A stretch of DNA of 21,531 bases, taken from positions 1-21,531 of the IMG/VR virus record IMGVR_UViG_3300044620_000417; one strand, 5' to 3'. The notes beneath the pieces are model-generated. The model had not been told where the DNA came from. It did no database searches and saw only the letters and a program-made list of their open reading frames with translations. Each line of letters begins with the position of its first letter. Within the stretch, counting starts at the first letter, position 1. Shown in pieces: positions 12,687 to 19,122 of this stretch. This DNA is from a virus. The translations under genes were made by a program, and so were the position numbers.

Positions 12687-12875
12687 ATGACAAAACAATA
12701 CGAAATCACTGTCAAGATTTTGGTCACCGTGCCCAATGACAATAGTTTGGGTATGAACGCGGATCAATGGGCCGGCAAAATTGCGGGCGACTGGGCAAAC
12801 ATGGCGCTGACTTACAGAAACATCGGTGCTGACGAAGTTGTGGAAGTAACTGCTAAGGAGGCAGAAAATGTCTAA
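12687..12875 (+). CDS. Small hypothetical protein, 62 aa
   Basis: A 62-residue acidic protein, MTKQYEITVKILVTVPNDNS..., with strand-helix-strand character ending VVEVTAKEAENV. It follows the previous stop by one base and overlaps the start of the NadM gene by 8 bases, so it is probably co-translated with it. No motif. Confidence 0.7.
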   Translation: MTKQYEITVKILVTVPNDNSLGMNADQWAGKIAGDWANMALTYRNIGADEVVEVTAKEAENV

Positions 12876-13890
12876 AAAATACGATACACTTGTCCTCATT
12901 GGACGCTTTCAACCCTTACACAATGCTCACCTTGAGATTATCAAACGTGCCACAGCATTGACTGACCAATTGGTCATTATCACTGGTTCGGCAGCACAGC
13001 CCCGTACTTACAAAAACCCCTTCACTAGCAAAGAACGTGCCAACATGATTAAGGACGCTACCCGCGGTCTTAACATGCATGTTTATGTTGAAGAAAACAT
13101 TGACACCATCTACAACGACCAAGCCTGGGCTATTCGTGTTCAAGGTATTGTTAGCAAATATCGTGTGCTAGGTGGAAAAGGTGTAGGTATCATTGGTCAC
13201 AAGAAAGATGACAGTAGTTTCTACCTCGATATGTTCCCTCAATGGGGTTACGAGAATGTGGAACTGATTGAATTCTTGAGTGCGGTTGACATTCGTGACC
13301 TGTATTTCAAGCGTGAAGTCAATATGAAATTCATTAAAGGTGTTGTGCCTGAATCAACATTTGATTTCTTGGATGAATTCCGTATCACACCCGAGTATGA
13401 GCAAATCATCAAGGAGCGTGAGTTCGTGGCTAACTACAAAAAACAATATGCTAGTCTGCCATATCCCCCAATCTTCTCTACTGCGGATAGTGTAGTGATT
13501 CAGTCGGGTCATGTGTTGATGATTAAACGCCGTAGCGAACCCGGTAAAGGCTTGTGGGCATTGCCCGGTGGTTATGTTAACGCTAACACTGACAAGACTG
13601 TACTGGATGCGGCCATTCGTGAACTGCGTGAAGAAACATTAATCAAAGTGCCCGGTCCTGTACTGCGTGGTAGTATTGTTGATAACCGTGTGTTTGATGC
13701 TGTGGATCGTAGCCCACGTGGTCGTATCATTACACACTGTTTCAAAATCGTATTGCCTGATGGTGAACTGCCAAAAGTAAAAGGCAGTGACGATGCTGAA
13801 AAAGCACGATGGGTTCCTATCGCAGAAGTGCGTAGTGAAGAATGTTTTGAAGACCACTATGACATGGTCATGTGGGCAGTTGGAGCTTGA
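12868..13890 (+). CDS. nadM: Bifunctional NMN adenylyltransferase / Nudix hydrolase (NadM type)
   Basis: A 340-residue two-domain protein. Residues 1-185: nucleotidylyltransferase with LIGRFQPLHNAHLEII (10-25; HNAH at 18-21 is the HxGH motif with Gly replaced by Ala) and the second motif PFTSKER (51-57). Residues 200-340: Nudix domain with LWALPGGYVN (229-238) and RELREETLI (251-259), matching the Nudix box core; Lys stands where a Glu usually precedes it. The N-domain joins NMN and ATP to give NAD+. The Nudix part in this family cleaves ADP-ribose or related compounds. AAGGAGG is an excellent ribosome binding site. With NadV at 15582 it completes nicotinamide-to-NAD+ salvage. Cytosolic. Confidence 0.92.
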   Translation: MSKKYDTLVLIGRFQPLHNAHLEIIKRATALTDQLVIITGSAAQPRTYKNPFTSKERANMIKDATRGLNMHVYVEENIDTIYNDQAWAIRVQGIVSKYRVLGGKGVGIIGHKKDDSSFYLDMFPQWGYENVELIEFLSAVDIRDLYFKREVNMKFIKGVVPESTFDFLDEFRITPEYEQIIKEREFVANYKKQYASLPYPPIFSTADSVVIQSGHVLMIKRRSEPGKGLWALPGGYVNANTDKTVLDAAIRELREETLIKVPGPVLRGSIVDNRVFDAVDRSPRGRIITHCFKIVLPDGELPKVKGSDDAEKARWVPIAEVRSEECFEDHYDMVMWAVGA

Positions 13891-13891
13891 T

Positions 13892-14104
13892 ATGAATGAA
13901 CGAATTCGACAACTTGCCCGTGATTCATACATGGTCGAAGTGGTGTGTAGCCAGAAATCCGTCAAGGTCAACTACCCCAAGAACTTTGAAAAGTTCGCCG
14001 AGTTGATTGTCAGGGAATGTTATCTGTGGGCCAAAGAAAATGGTGGCCTGGGCTGTGAGGAAGATTTTGAAGCGTTAAAAGAACATTTCGGAGTTGAAGA
14101 ATGA
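13892..14104 (+). CDS. MNERIR-type small phage protein, 70 aa
   Basis: A 70-residue protein beginning MNERIRQLARDSYM, containing KFAELIVREC (34-43) and ending HFGVEE. It is a paralogue of the 97-aa protein at 2445, sharing nucleotide-level identity in the same blocks. The centre differs (VVCSQKSVKVNYPKNFE). The frame is open far upstream inside NadM, but the ATG at 13892, one base after the NadM stop, is the natural start. Function unknown. Confidence 0.8.
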   Translation: MNERIRQLARDSYMVEVVCSQKSVKVNYPKNFEKFAELIVRECYLWAKENGGLGCEEDFEALKEHFGVEE

Positions 14105-14286
14105 CAACAATACCTTACGAACAATTAGAATACGGACCAATGGACGAAATTGATGCGGCTATTTGGAATGGCGATATGTTTCACAATCGTGATAACATTC
14201 GGGAATTTCGTGATATGATGGCACGGTGGGAACGCGGATTAAAAATGTGCGAAGACATCCTAAATGAAGTACCGGAGAACGAATAA
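14101..14286 (+). CDS. Small acidic hypothetical protein, 61 aa
   Basis: A 61-residue, Asp/Glu/Met-rich helical protein (MDEIDAAIWNGDMFHNRDNI REFRDMMARWERGL...). Starts in the previous stop (ATGA) and overlaps the next gene as TAATG. The pattern NIREFRDMMARWERGL resembles a helical segment seen in small phage proteins. No function known. Confidence 0.7.
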   Translation: MTTIPYEQLEYGPMDEIDAAIWNGDMFHNRDNIREFRDMMARWERGLKMCEDILNEVPENE

Positions 14287-14504
14287 TGAATGATGATATT
14301 TGTCTATCGTGTAAACATGGTGGCATTCACTATTGTCCGGATAAGAATGGTAATCCTATACCGAAAGGCAATCATTCATCCCCACCACCTGAATTACCAG
14401 ACAGTGTAAATTTCTGGACATATATTTCTTGTAAGAAAAATTTTGGTCTGCCTAAGGCAGCCTACATCAACAAGTGCCCGCTGTGGCAATCAAAAGGAAA
14501 GTAA
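14286..14504 (+). CDS. Small Cys-rich protein, 72 aa
   Basis: A 72-residue protein with CLSCKHGGIHYC near the N-terminus (Cys 6, 9, 17) and later SCKKNFG and NKCPLW (Cys 49 and 64). The spacing suggests one or two zinc or iron sites. Proline-rich middle (SSPPPELPD). It overlaps its neighbours on both sides as TAATG. Function unknown; metal binding is inference. Confidence 0.65.
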   Translation: MNDDICLSCKHGGIHYCPDKNGNPIPKGNHSSPPPELPDSVNFWTYISCKKNFGLPKAAYINKCPLWQSKGK

Positions 14505-15022
14505 TGAGACATTATACAAACACAGACAATCCAATTGACTTTCCTAAGTCGGCATTGAAGCATGTCAAAGGCAATCTACTGGACTTGGCAGAAGCAGGTG
14601 AGTTCGATATTGTAGTACAAGGCTGTAATTGCTTTAACACTATGGGTGGAGGCATTGCCCGTGAGATTCGTGAACGCTATCCAGTTGTGGCAAGTGTTGA
14701 TATGGTAACTCTAAAGGGAGACTACCGCAAGTTGGGCAATTGGACTGAATGCGATGCTGGCGAAAAGAATCGTTTTACGGTTATCAACGCCTACACTCAA
14801 TATAATATGAGTCGTGGCACTGATGTATTTGAATACAATGCGTTCCAATTGATTTTGGAAAAGTTGGCTTTTGTCTTTCCTGGCAAACGGTTCGGCCTAC
14901 CCTACATTGGATGCGGACTTGCCGGTGGCGAACAGGAAACTATCGTTGACATGATCGACGTATTTGCCAGACGAGTTGCCCTAGAAGGCGGCACAGTGAC
15001 ATTGGTGGAGTTTGTACGATGA
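14504..15022 (+). CDS. Macro-domain protein (ADP-ribose binding/processing)
   Basis: A 172-residue protein that is essentially one macro domain: HVKGNLLDLAEAGEFDIVVQ (24-43), GCNCFNTMGGGIAREIRERY (44-63, the Asn-containing ligand loop and Gly-rich turn), FTVINAYTQY (88-97), and LPYIGCGLAGGEQETIVDMI (126-145, second Gly-rich loop). Macro domains bind ADP-ribose and relatives; many phage members are annotated as Appr-1''-p phosphatases or ADP-ribosyl hydrolases. The start at 14504 has AAAGGAAAG upstream and overlaps the previous stop. Its neighbour overlaps by ATGA. Close placement to NadM and NadV suggests a role in handling ADP-ribose made when defence enzymes break NAD+; this is inference. 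Confidence 0.88.
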   Translation: MRHYTNTDNPIDFPKSALKHVKGNLLDLAEAGEFDIVVQGCNCFNTMGGGIAREIRERYPVVASVDMVTLKGDYRKLGNWTECDAGEKNRFTVINAYTQYNMSRGTDVFEYNAFQLILEKLAFVFPGKRFGLPYIGCGLAGGEQETIVDMIDVFARRVALEGGTVTLVEFVR

Positions 15023-15495
15023 AACATATCAAATCACCAGAGCTTTATTACAACGATAACTCTAACATCGGTGATGTATTCTTGGCAGGTTCTATTGAAA
15101 TGGGTACTGCTGAACCTTGGCAAGAACGATTGGTCAATGAGTTCAAAGACACTGATATTCGTTTCTTGAATCCTCGGCGTGATGACTGGGATTCATCATG
15201 GGTTCAGGAAGCAAGCAACCTTCAATTTTCTCAACAAGTTAATTGGGAATTGGACGCACTAGATTACAGCGACTTGATTGTATTCTATTTTGATCCAAAC
15301 ACTAAAAGCCCTATCACCTTAATGGAATTAGGACTCTACGCATCAAGCGGAAAAGTAATTGTATGCTGCCCGGATAGATTCTGGCGCAAAGGCAATGTAG
15401 AGATTGTATGCCAAAGACACCATGTAACTTTAGTTAACAGTTTTGATGAATTGGTCAGTGCTGTCAAGAAAGAAACTAAGTTTTGGGCAACATAA
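15019..15495 (+). CDS. Nucleoside 2-deoxyribosyltransferase-like protein
   Basis: A 158-residue protein matching the nucleoside 2-deoxyribosyltransferase-like fold: DVFLAGSIEMGTAEPWQERL (about 14-33), FLNPRRDDWD (44-53), QQVNWELDALDYSDLIVFYF (67-86) and the active-site-like SPITLMELGLYA (92-103), where Glu of MELG would be the nucleophile. Family members cleave or exchange N-glycosidic bonds, including in nucleotide-type substrates. It overlaps the macro-domain gene (ATGA), so the pair is likely translated together. A role in NAD+/ADP-ribose chemistry or nucleotide salvage is possible; the real substrate cannot be told from sequence. Confidence 0.82.
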   Translation: MKHIKSPELYYNDNSNIGDVFLAGSIEMGTAEPWQERLVNEFKDTDIRFLNPRRDDWDSSWVQEASNLQFSQQVNWELDALDYSDLIVFYFDPNTKSPITLMELGLYASSGKVIVCCPDRFWRKGNVEIVCQRHHVTLVNSFDELVSAVKKETKFWAT

Positions 15496-15499
15496 ACAG

Positions 15500-15528
15500 T
15501 TGACATTAAAATAGGTTAATGTTATACT
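15500..15528 (+). promoter_or_regulatory. Promoter of nadV
   Basis: TTGACA (15500-15505), 17-bp spacer, TATACT (15523-15528). Predicted start near 15535, so GTCCTAGCG (15537-15545) lies at about +3 to +11 of the message. Confidence 0.85.
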
Positions 15529-15535
15529 GTATCTA

Positions 15536-15546
15536 AGTCCTAGCGA
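15536..15546 (+). repeat. Repeat-element 3' arm in the nadV leader
   Basis: AGTCCTAGCGA is identical to 1032-1042, the 3' arm of the structured repeat (copy A), and its nine-base core is complementary to CGCTAGGAC at 992, 18225 (first six to nine bases) and 19060. TATCTA also precedes it in both settings. It may be a remnant of the element or a site for pairing with it. Confidence 0.6.
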
Positions 15547-15564
15547 TAGACGCAAGGCAATTTA

Positions 15565-15581
15565 AATAAAGGAACTTTATT
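15565..15581 (+). promoter_or_regulatory. Leader hairpin over the nadV ribosome binding site
   Basis: AATAAAG (15565-15571) and CTTTATT (15575-15581) form a perfect 7-bp stem with a GAA loop, ending at the base before the ATG. The AAAGGAA ribosome binding site is within it. All but one pair are A-U, so it would be weak or temperature sensitive. Confidence 0.5.
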
Positions 15582-17006
15582 ATGAGACTCGGAAGACACT
15601 CTTTTGCAAAACTCGCAAAAAACATTATCTTGAACACAGACAGCTACAAAGTTAGCATGTTCAAACAATACCCAGCAGGAACTACTGGTGTATACAGTTA
15701 CATTGAATCCCGGGGTGGGCGTTACGATCAAACAGTATTCTTCGGACTCCAGGCTTTTATCAAAGAATACCTACTTGAACCCATTACCCAAGCAGACATT
15801 GATATTGCAGATGAAATCCTTACTGCCCACGGAGAGCCATTTAACCGAGCAGGATGGCAATACATACTGGACAAGCACATGGGATACCTCCCACTTGTCA
15901 TTAGGGCAGTCAGTGAAGGAACGGTTGTCCCTGTTAAAAATGTCTTGGCCACCATCGAGAACACAGACCCCAACGTCCCCTGGCTGACTACTTGGGTTGA
16001 AACTCCGATCCTCCGAGCAGTGTGGTATGGTACTACTGTATCTACACAAAGCAAATTCATTAAAAACATCATCACAGAGTACTTGGAGAAGTCAGGTGAC
16101 CCTACAACTATTGGTTTTAAGTTACATGATTTCGGCGCTCGTGGTGTCTCTAGCCTGGAGAGTGCTGGTATCGGTGGTGCCGCACACTTGGTTAACTTCA
16201 TGGGGACTGATACCCTCAGCGGTATACTGTTGGCTCGTGAATATTACAACGCTGGTGTTGCTGGTTTCTCCATCCCAGCCGCTGAACACAGTACTATCAC
16301 TAGTTGGGGTCGTGCCGGTGAAGTAAAAGCCTACAGCAACATGGTCAAGCAGTTTGGTGTACCAGGTGCATTGTTGGCAGTAGTGTCTGACAGTTACGAC
16401 ATTTACGAAGCATGCCGCATGTGGAGTACCGGTGACTTGAAACAACAAGTTATTGATAGTGGTGCTACAGTTGTTATTCGTCCTGACAGTGGTGATCCTG
16501 TAGAAGTGTTGCCAAAGATGTTCCGCATCTTGGCTGAAGGCTTCGGCTACACTACAAACACTAAAGGCTACAAAGTACTGAACAATGTTCGTGTACTGTG
16601 GGGCGATGGTATCAACCAGTTGAGCATCAAGTCAATTCTCAGCGTAATGGTTGACATGCATGGCTACAGTGCAGATAACATTGCATTCGGTATGGGCGGT
16701 GCATTGTTGCAACAACTTGACCGCGATACTCAAAAGTTCGCTATGAAGTGTTCAAGTGCAGAAGTCAACGGTGAATGGATTGATGTGTTCAAAGATCCAA
16801 TCACTGACCAAGTGAAAGCCTCTAAGAAAGGTCGTATCACTCTTTGGCAGTCTGGTGGTGAGTTTCAATCTAGTGTTGAACAACCAAAAGGATGGACTGA
16901 CAAGGGTATTGGTCCTTGGACAGAGGCACTGGTTGAAGTGTATCGTGATGGTAAACTCATCCGAGAATACACCTTTGACGAAGTTCGTGCGAACAGCATG
17001 AAATAA
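15582..17006 (+). CDS. nadV: Nicotinamide phosphoribosyltransferase (NadV/NAMPT)
   Basis: A 474-residue protein, the usual size for NAMPT. It makes NMN from nicotinamide and PRPP. Conserved segments: NTDSYKVSMFKQYPAGTTGV (18-37), YIESRGGRYD (40-49), LHDFGARGVSSLESAGIGGA (181-200), PAAEHSTITSWGR (232-244, with His236 at the place of the catalytic His of human NAMPT), VVSDSYDIYEA (267-277), VVIRPDSGDP (297-306, phosphate/ribose binding) and LWGDGINQ. The start has AAAGGAA upstream. It has its own promoter and terminator, separate from the NadM operon. Cytosolic, partner of NadM at 12868. Confidence 0.96.
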   Translation: MRLGRHSFAKLAKNIILNTDSYKVSMFKQYPAGTTGVYSYIESRGGRYDQTVFFGLQAFIKEYLLEPITQADIDIADEILTAHGEPFNRAGWQYILDKHMGYLPLVIRAVSEGTVVPVKNVLATIENTDPNVPWLTTWVETPILRAVWYGTTVSTQSKFIKNIITEYLEKSGDPTTIGFKLHDFGARGVSSLESAGIGGAAHLVNFMGTDTLSGILLAREYYNAGVAGFSIPAAEHSTITSWGRAGEVKAYSNMVKQFGVPGALLAVVSDSYDIYEACRMWSTGDLKQQVIDSGATVVIRPDSGDPVEVLPKMFRILAEGFGYTTNTKGYKVLNNVRVLWGDGINQLSIKSILSVMVDMHGYSADNIAFGMGGALLQQLDRDTQKFAMKCSSAEVNGEWIDVFKDPITDQVKASKKGRITLWQSGGEFQSSVEQPKGWTDKGIGPWTEALVEVYRDGKLIREYTFDEVRANSMK

Positions 17007-17032
17007 AGAAAGGGGCACTTGCCCTTTTCTTC
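17007..17032 (+). terminator. Intrinsic terminator after nadV
   Basis: GAAAGGGGC, loop ACTT, GCCCTTTTC (one G-U pair) followed by TTCT. It closes the nadV transcript and abuts the next promoter. Confidence 0.85.
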
Positions 17033-17061
17033 TATGCAACAAATCCAAACTCGCATATAAT
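17033..17061 (+). promoter_or_regulatory. Promoter of the AAA+ ATPase gene, degenerate -35
   Basis: TATAAT (17056-17061) with a spacer (ACAAATCCAAACTC...) very like that of the 7970 promoter. The -35 position holds TATGCA instead of TTGACA, so it is probably weak or needs an activator. Confidence 0.6.
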
Positions 17062-17098
17062 ACAAGTTCTAAATCGTTAAATTGTTTGAAAGAAATTC

Positions 17099-18157
17099 AT
17101 GACTCGTTTTATTAAAAATGGCAATCACTTCATGGTAGCATCCGAAGAATCTATGGATGTGCGCAATGAGTTGCCGCCCGGTAATTACACTGTTAAAGAA
17201 ATGCCAATGGGCGGCCCGTTGTATCTAGAACATATTGATAGTTTCACTCCGCTTTCTAAAGTGTACGGTGACTGTTTGAAGAACACTGATCGGGTTATTC
17301 GTACTTTCATGGATCGTCCTGCGGCTACTGGCATTATGCTGACTGGTGAAAAGGGTTCTGGTAAAACATTGTTGACCAAGAACATTGCGATTGAATTGGC
17401 AAAGCAAGGTATCCCTACTATTGTTATCAACGCCGCATGGCATGGAGACAAGTTCAATAGCTTTATTCAAACTATCACTCAGCCATGCGCTATCTTGTTT
17501 GATGAATTTGAAAAGACATACGACCGTGATGAACAGGAAGCCATCTTGACATTGCTCGACGGTGTGTTCCCTTCTAAGAAGTTGTTCATGTTGACAACCA
17601 ATGACAAGTACCGTGTTGACTACCACATGCGTAATCGTCCAGGTCGTATCTTCTACATGCTAGACTTTAAAGGTCTGGATGCTGAGTTCATTCGTGAATA
17701 CTGCGAAGACAATTTGAAGAATACTAGCCAGATTGACAAGATTGTGAATATCTCTAGCTTGTTCTCAGAATTCAACTTTGACATGCTGAAAGCATTGGTT
17801 GAAGAAATGAATCGCTACGATGAATCTCCGCAGGAAGCATTGCGTATGTTGAACGCTAAGCCTGAGTTCGATGGCGGCTCCAAGTACGATGTTGAAGTTG
17901 TACATAACGGTGAACTGGTCAAGGGCGATGTTAACCCTGCAGTCTTTAACGGTAACCCACTACAACCAAAAGGTGTCGAAATTTCTTTTGATGCTGACCC
18001 TGATGGTGATACTGATTGGGAATACATGGAGTTCAATGCTAACGCATTGGTCTCTGTTGATGCACAAGCAGGTAAGTTTGTCTTTGAGGACAAAGGTACT
18101 CGTCTGACACTGACTAAGGTCAAGAATAAGAGCTATGACTTCTACGGCGCTTTTTGA
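17099..18157 (+). CDS. Phage AAA+ ATPase
   Basis: A 352-residue protein. AAA+ core: Walker A GEKGSGKT (83-90), Walker B AILFDEFEK (131-139), sensor-1 region LTTND (165-169), and arginines in MRNRPGRIFY (177-186) that could be the arginine finger. The small helical domain follows to about residue 265. The C-terminal ~90 residues (VEISFDADPDGDTDWEYMEF and onward) are acidic and beta-rich and are not part of the AAA+ fold. The N-terminal ~70 residues precede the core and may bind substrate. The ribosome binding site is GAAAGAAA. The partner or substrate is unknown; remodelling of DNA-protein or host protein complexes is typical for the class. Confidence 0.85.
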   Translation: MTRFIKNGNHFMVASEESMDVRNELPPGNYTVKEMPMGGPLYLEHIDSFTPLSKVYGDCLKNTDRVIRTFMDRPAATGIMLTGEKGSGKTLLTKNIAIELAKQGIPTIVINAAWHGDKFNSFIQTITQPCAILFDEFEKTYDRDEQEAILTLLDGVFPSKKLFMLTTNDKYRVDYHMRNRPGRIFYMLDFKGLDAEFIREYCEDNLKNTSQIDKIVNISSLFSEFNFDMLKALVEEMNRYDESPQEALRMLNAKPEFDGGSKYDVEVVHNGELVKGDVNPAVFNGNPLQPKGVEISFDADPDGDTDWEYMEFNANALVSVDAQAGKFVFEDKGTRLTLTKVKNKSYDFYGAF

Positions 18158-18161
18158 GACT

Positions 18162-18190
18162 AAAATGTGTACTTAATCAGTACACATTTT
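18162..18190 (+). terminator. Hairpin terminator after the AAA+ gene
   Basis: AAAATGTGTACT (18162-18173), 5-nt loop, AGTACACATTTT (18179-18190): a perfect 12-bp stem ending in T's and starting with A's, so it could stop transcription from both sides. Confidence 0.75.
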
Positions 18191-18198
18191 TAATACAT

Positions 18199-18273
18199 AA
18201 GTATTCAATTTATCGGTTCTGGGACGCTAGGACCGATACTTTTTTCAGGAACGCATACTGACATACATCTAGC
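18199..18273 (+). repeat. Structured repeat element, copy B (diverged)
   Basis: Shares GGACGCTAGGACCGATACTTT with copy A at its core (18222 onward, written here as 18222-18242) but is diverged downstream: only GCTAG (18226-18230) and CTAGC (18269-18273) remain of the long stem. A different stem, ATCGGTTC (18212-18219) with GGACCGAT (18230-18237), is followed by ACTTTTTT and is a good intrinsic terminator. Outer AAGTAT (18199-18204) also pairs with ATACTT. It sits before a promoter, as copies A and C do. Confidence 0.65.
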
Positions 18274-18287
18274 AAAAACAGAAAAGG

Positions 18288-18316
18288 TTGACAATAAATC
18301 ACTTTGGGTATACAAT
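18288..18316 (+). promoter_or_regulatory. Promoter for the 18349-19005 genes
   Basis: TTGACA (18288-18293), 17-bp spacer beginning ATAAATC, TACAAT (18311-18316). Leader shares TAGAATCTTAGACAGTTAA with the 19411 promoter leader. Confidence 0.85.
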
Positions 18317-18348
18317 AGAATCTTAGACAGTTAAATAAAGGACTTAAA

Positions 18349-18633
18349 ATGACATTGCAAGAAATCAATCGCTCTATCATCAGTGGCACTTTCTCTAATG
18401 AGGATCTGAATTCTATCGGGGATGCTATCAAGTTTGCCCGTTCTCAAATTGCAAATAAAAACAAATTTACACTGGTTAAAGGTACTAGTGTGAAGTTCAC
18501 TAATTCGCGGTCGGGACAAACAGTGGTTGGCACTGTTGAAAAAGTCAACCGCAAATTTATCATTGTTCAGGAAAAAGGTAAGGCATTTGGTGGCTCATGG
18601 AGAGTTCCTGCTAACATGTTGTCTGCCGCTTAA
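18349..18633 (+). CDS. Small beta-barrel-like phage protein, 94 aa
   Basis: A 94-residue protein: N-terminal helices (LQEINRSIISGTFSNEDLNS), a basic linker, then KGTSVKFTNSRSGQTVVGTV EKVNRKFIIV and SWRVPANMLSAA. The second half resembles a small KOW/SH3-like beta barrel of phage proteins ('G-x-V-x-F...G-x-V-x-K-V-N-x-K-x-x-x-V...W-R-V-P'). RNA or DNA contact is possible. Strong AAAGGA ribosome binding site. Confidence 0.75.
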   Translation: MTLQEINRSIISGTFSNEDLNSIGDAIKFARSQIANKNKFTLVKGTSVKFTNSRSGQTVVGTVEKVNRKFIIVQEKGKAFGGSWRVPANMLSAA

Positions 18634-18646
18634 TAAGGAAAAAATC

Positions 18647-18835
18647 ATGGCTGTAATTAAATTTATTTTTTGGCTTGCTGTAATAGCACTTATCATTGTT
18701 GCAGGTCCGCTATTGACCTTGTGGGCAATGAATACATTGTTCCCTGCTCTTGCGATTCCTTACTCTATTGAGACTTGGTTCGCAGTCATCATCCTCGCAG
18801 GCGTATTTAAGTCAAACGTAAAGGCAACCAAATGA
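18647..18835 (+). CDS. Small membrane protein, 62 aa
   Basis: A 62-residue protein with two hydrophobic helices (about 5-27 and 38-55) and the segment TLWAMNTLFPALAIPYSIET WFA, a pattern seen in many large phages' small membrane proteins. Start at 18647 has AAGGAA upstream; the upstream open frame overlaps the previous gene and is not used. Function unknown. Confidence 0.75.
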   Translation: MAVIKFIFWLAVIALIIVAGPLLTLWAMNTLFPALAIPYSIETWFAVIILAGVFKSNVKATK

Positions 18836-19005
18836 GCAAAGTAAATGAATTGTATATGGATATTGAATTGATGCTGGAGCAGGGTACCCATCCTGCTACA
18901 ATCTCCGCAGTACTTGATGTGCCGGTTTCTTGGGTCTATGAGGTGTTGGAAGATGCTGAAAAACCCGATGAAGATTTTAGCCCCTTTAAAACAGTCAACA
19001 GTTAA
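18832..19005 (+). CDS. Small helix-turn-helix-like protein, 57 aa
   Basis: A 57-codon frame, overlapping the previous stop as ATGA. The segment IELMLEQGTHPATISAVLDV PVSWVYEVLE (about 11-40) fits a compact helix-turn-helix: one helix, turn with T/P-A-T-I-S, recognition helix with VPVSWVYEVL. I recall similar short proteins in other large phages. A DNA-binding regulator is plausible; the C-terminus is acidic. It is followed by repeat copy C. Confidence 0.65.
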   Translation: MSKVNELYMDIELMLEQGTHPATISAVLDVPVSWVYEVLEDAEKPDEDFSPFKTVNS

Positions 19006-19032
19006 TACTGTAGTACTACTTTTCGGCGAACT

Positions 19033-19114
19033 AAAGTATTCATTTTGATGCCATAGGAACGCTAGGACCGATACTTTATCTAGGAATAGATACAGACACA
19101 GTCCTAGCGTTTTT
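19033..19114 (+). repeat. Structured repeat element, copy C
   Basis: Bases 19060-19109 are identical to 992-1041 (50 of 50). CGCTAGGAC (19060-19068) and GTCCTAGCG (19101-19109) form the 9-bp stem, with the inner TATCTA-GGAA-TAGATA hairpin at 19077-19092. AAAGTA (19033-19038) is complementary to TACTTT (19072-19077), as in copy A. Unlike copy A, TTTTT (19110-19114) follows the stem, so this copy could work as an intrinsic terminator. The flanks are much less alike than the core. Confidence 0.85.
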
Positions 19115-19122
19115 GCCAAAAG

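Noticed and set aside
15535-15581. NAD+ or preQ1-type riboswitch in the nadV leader
   Set aside because: The leader is only about 47 nt, and I cannot see the conserved elements of NAD+-I, NAD+-II or preQ1 riboswitches; only the repeat-derived arm and an A-U hairpin are visible.
15728-16201. Minus-strand open frame of about 157 codons opposite nadV
   Set aside because: It is antisense to a clear NAMPT gene, with no start signals. The conserved protein motifs are all on the plus strand.
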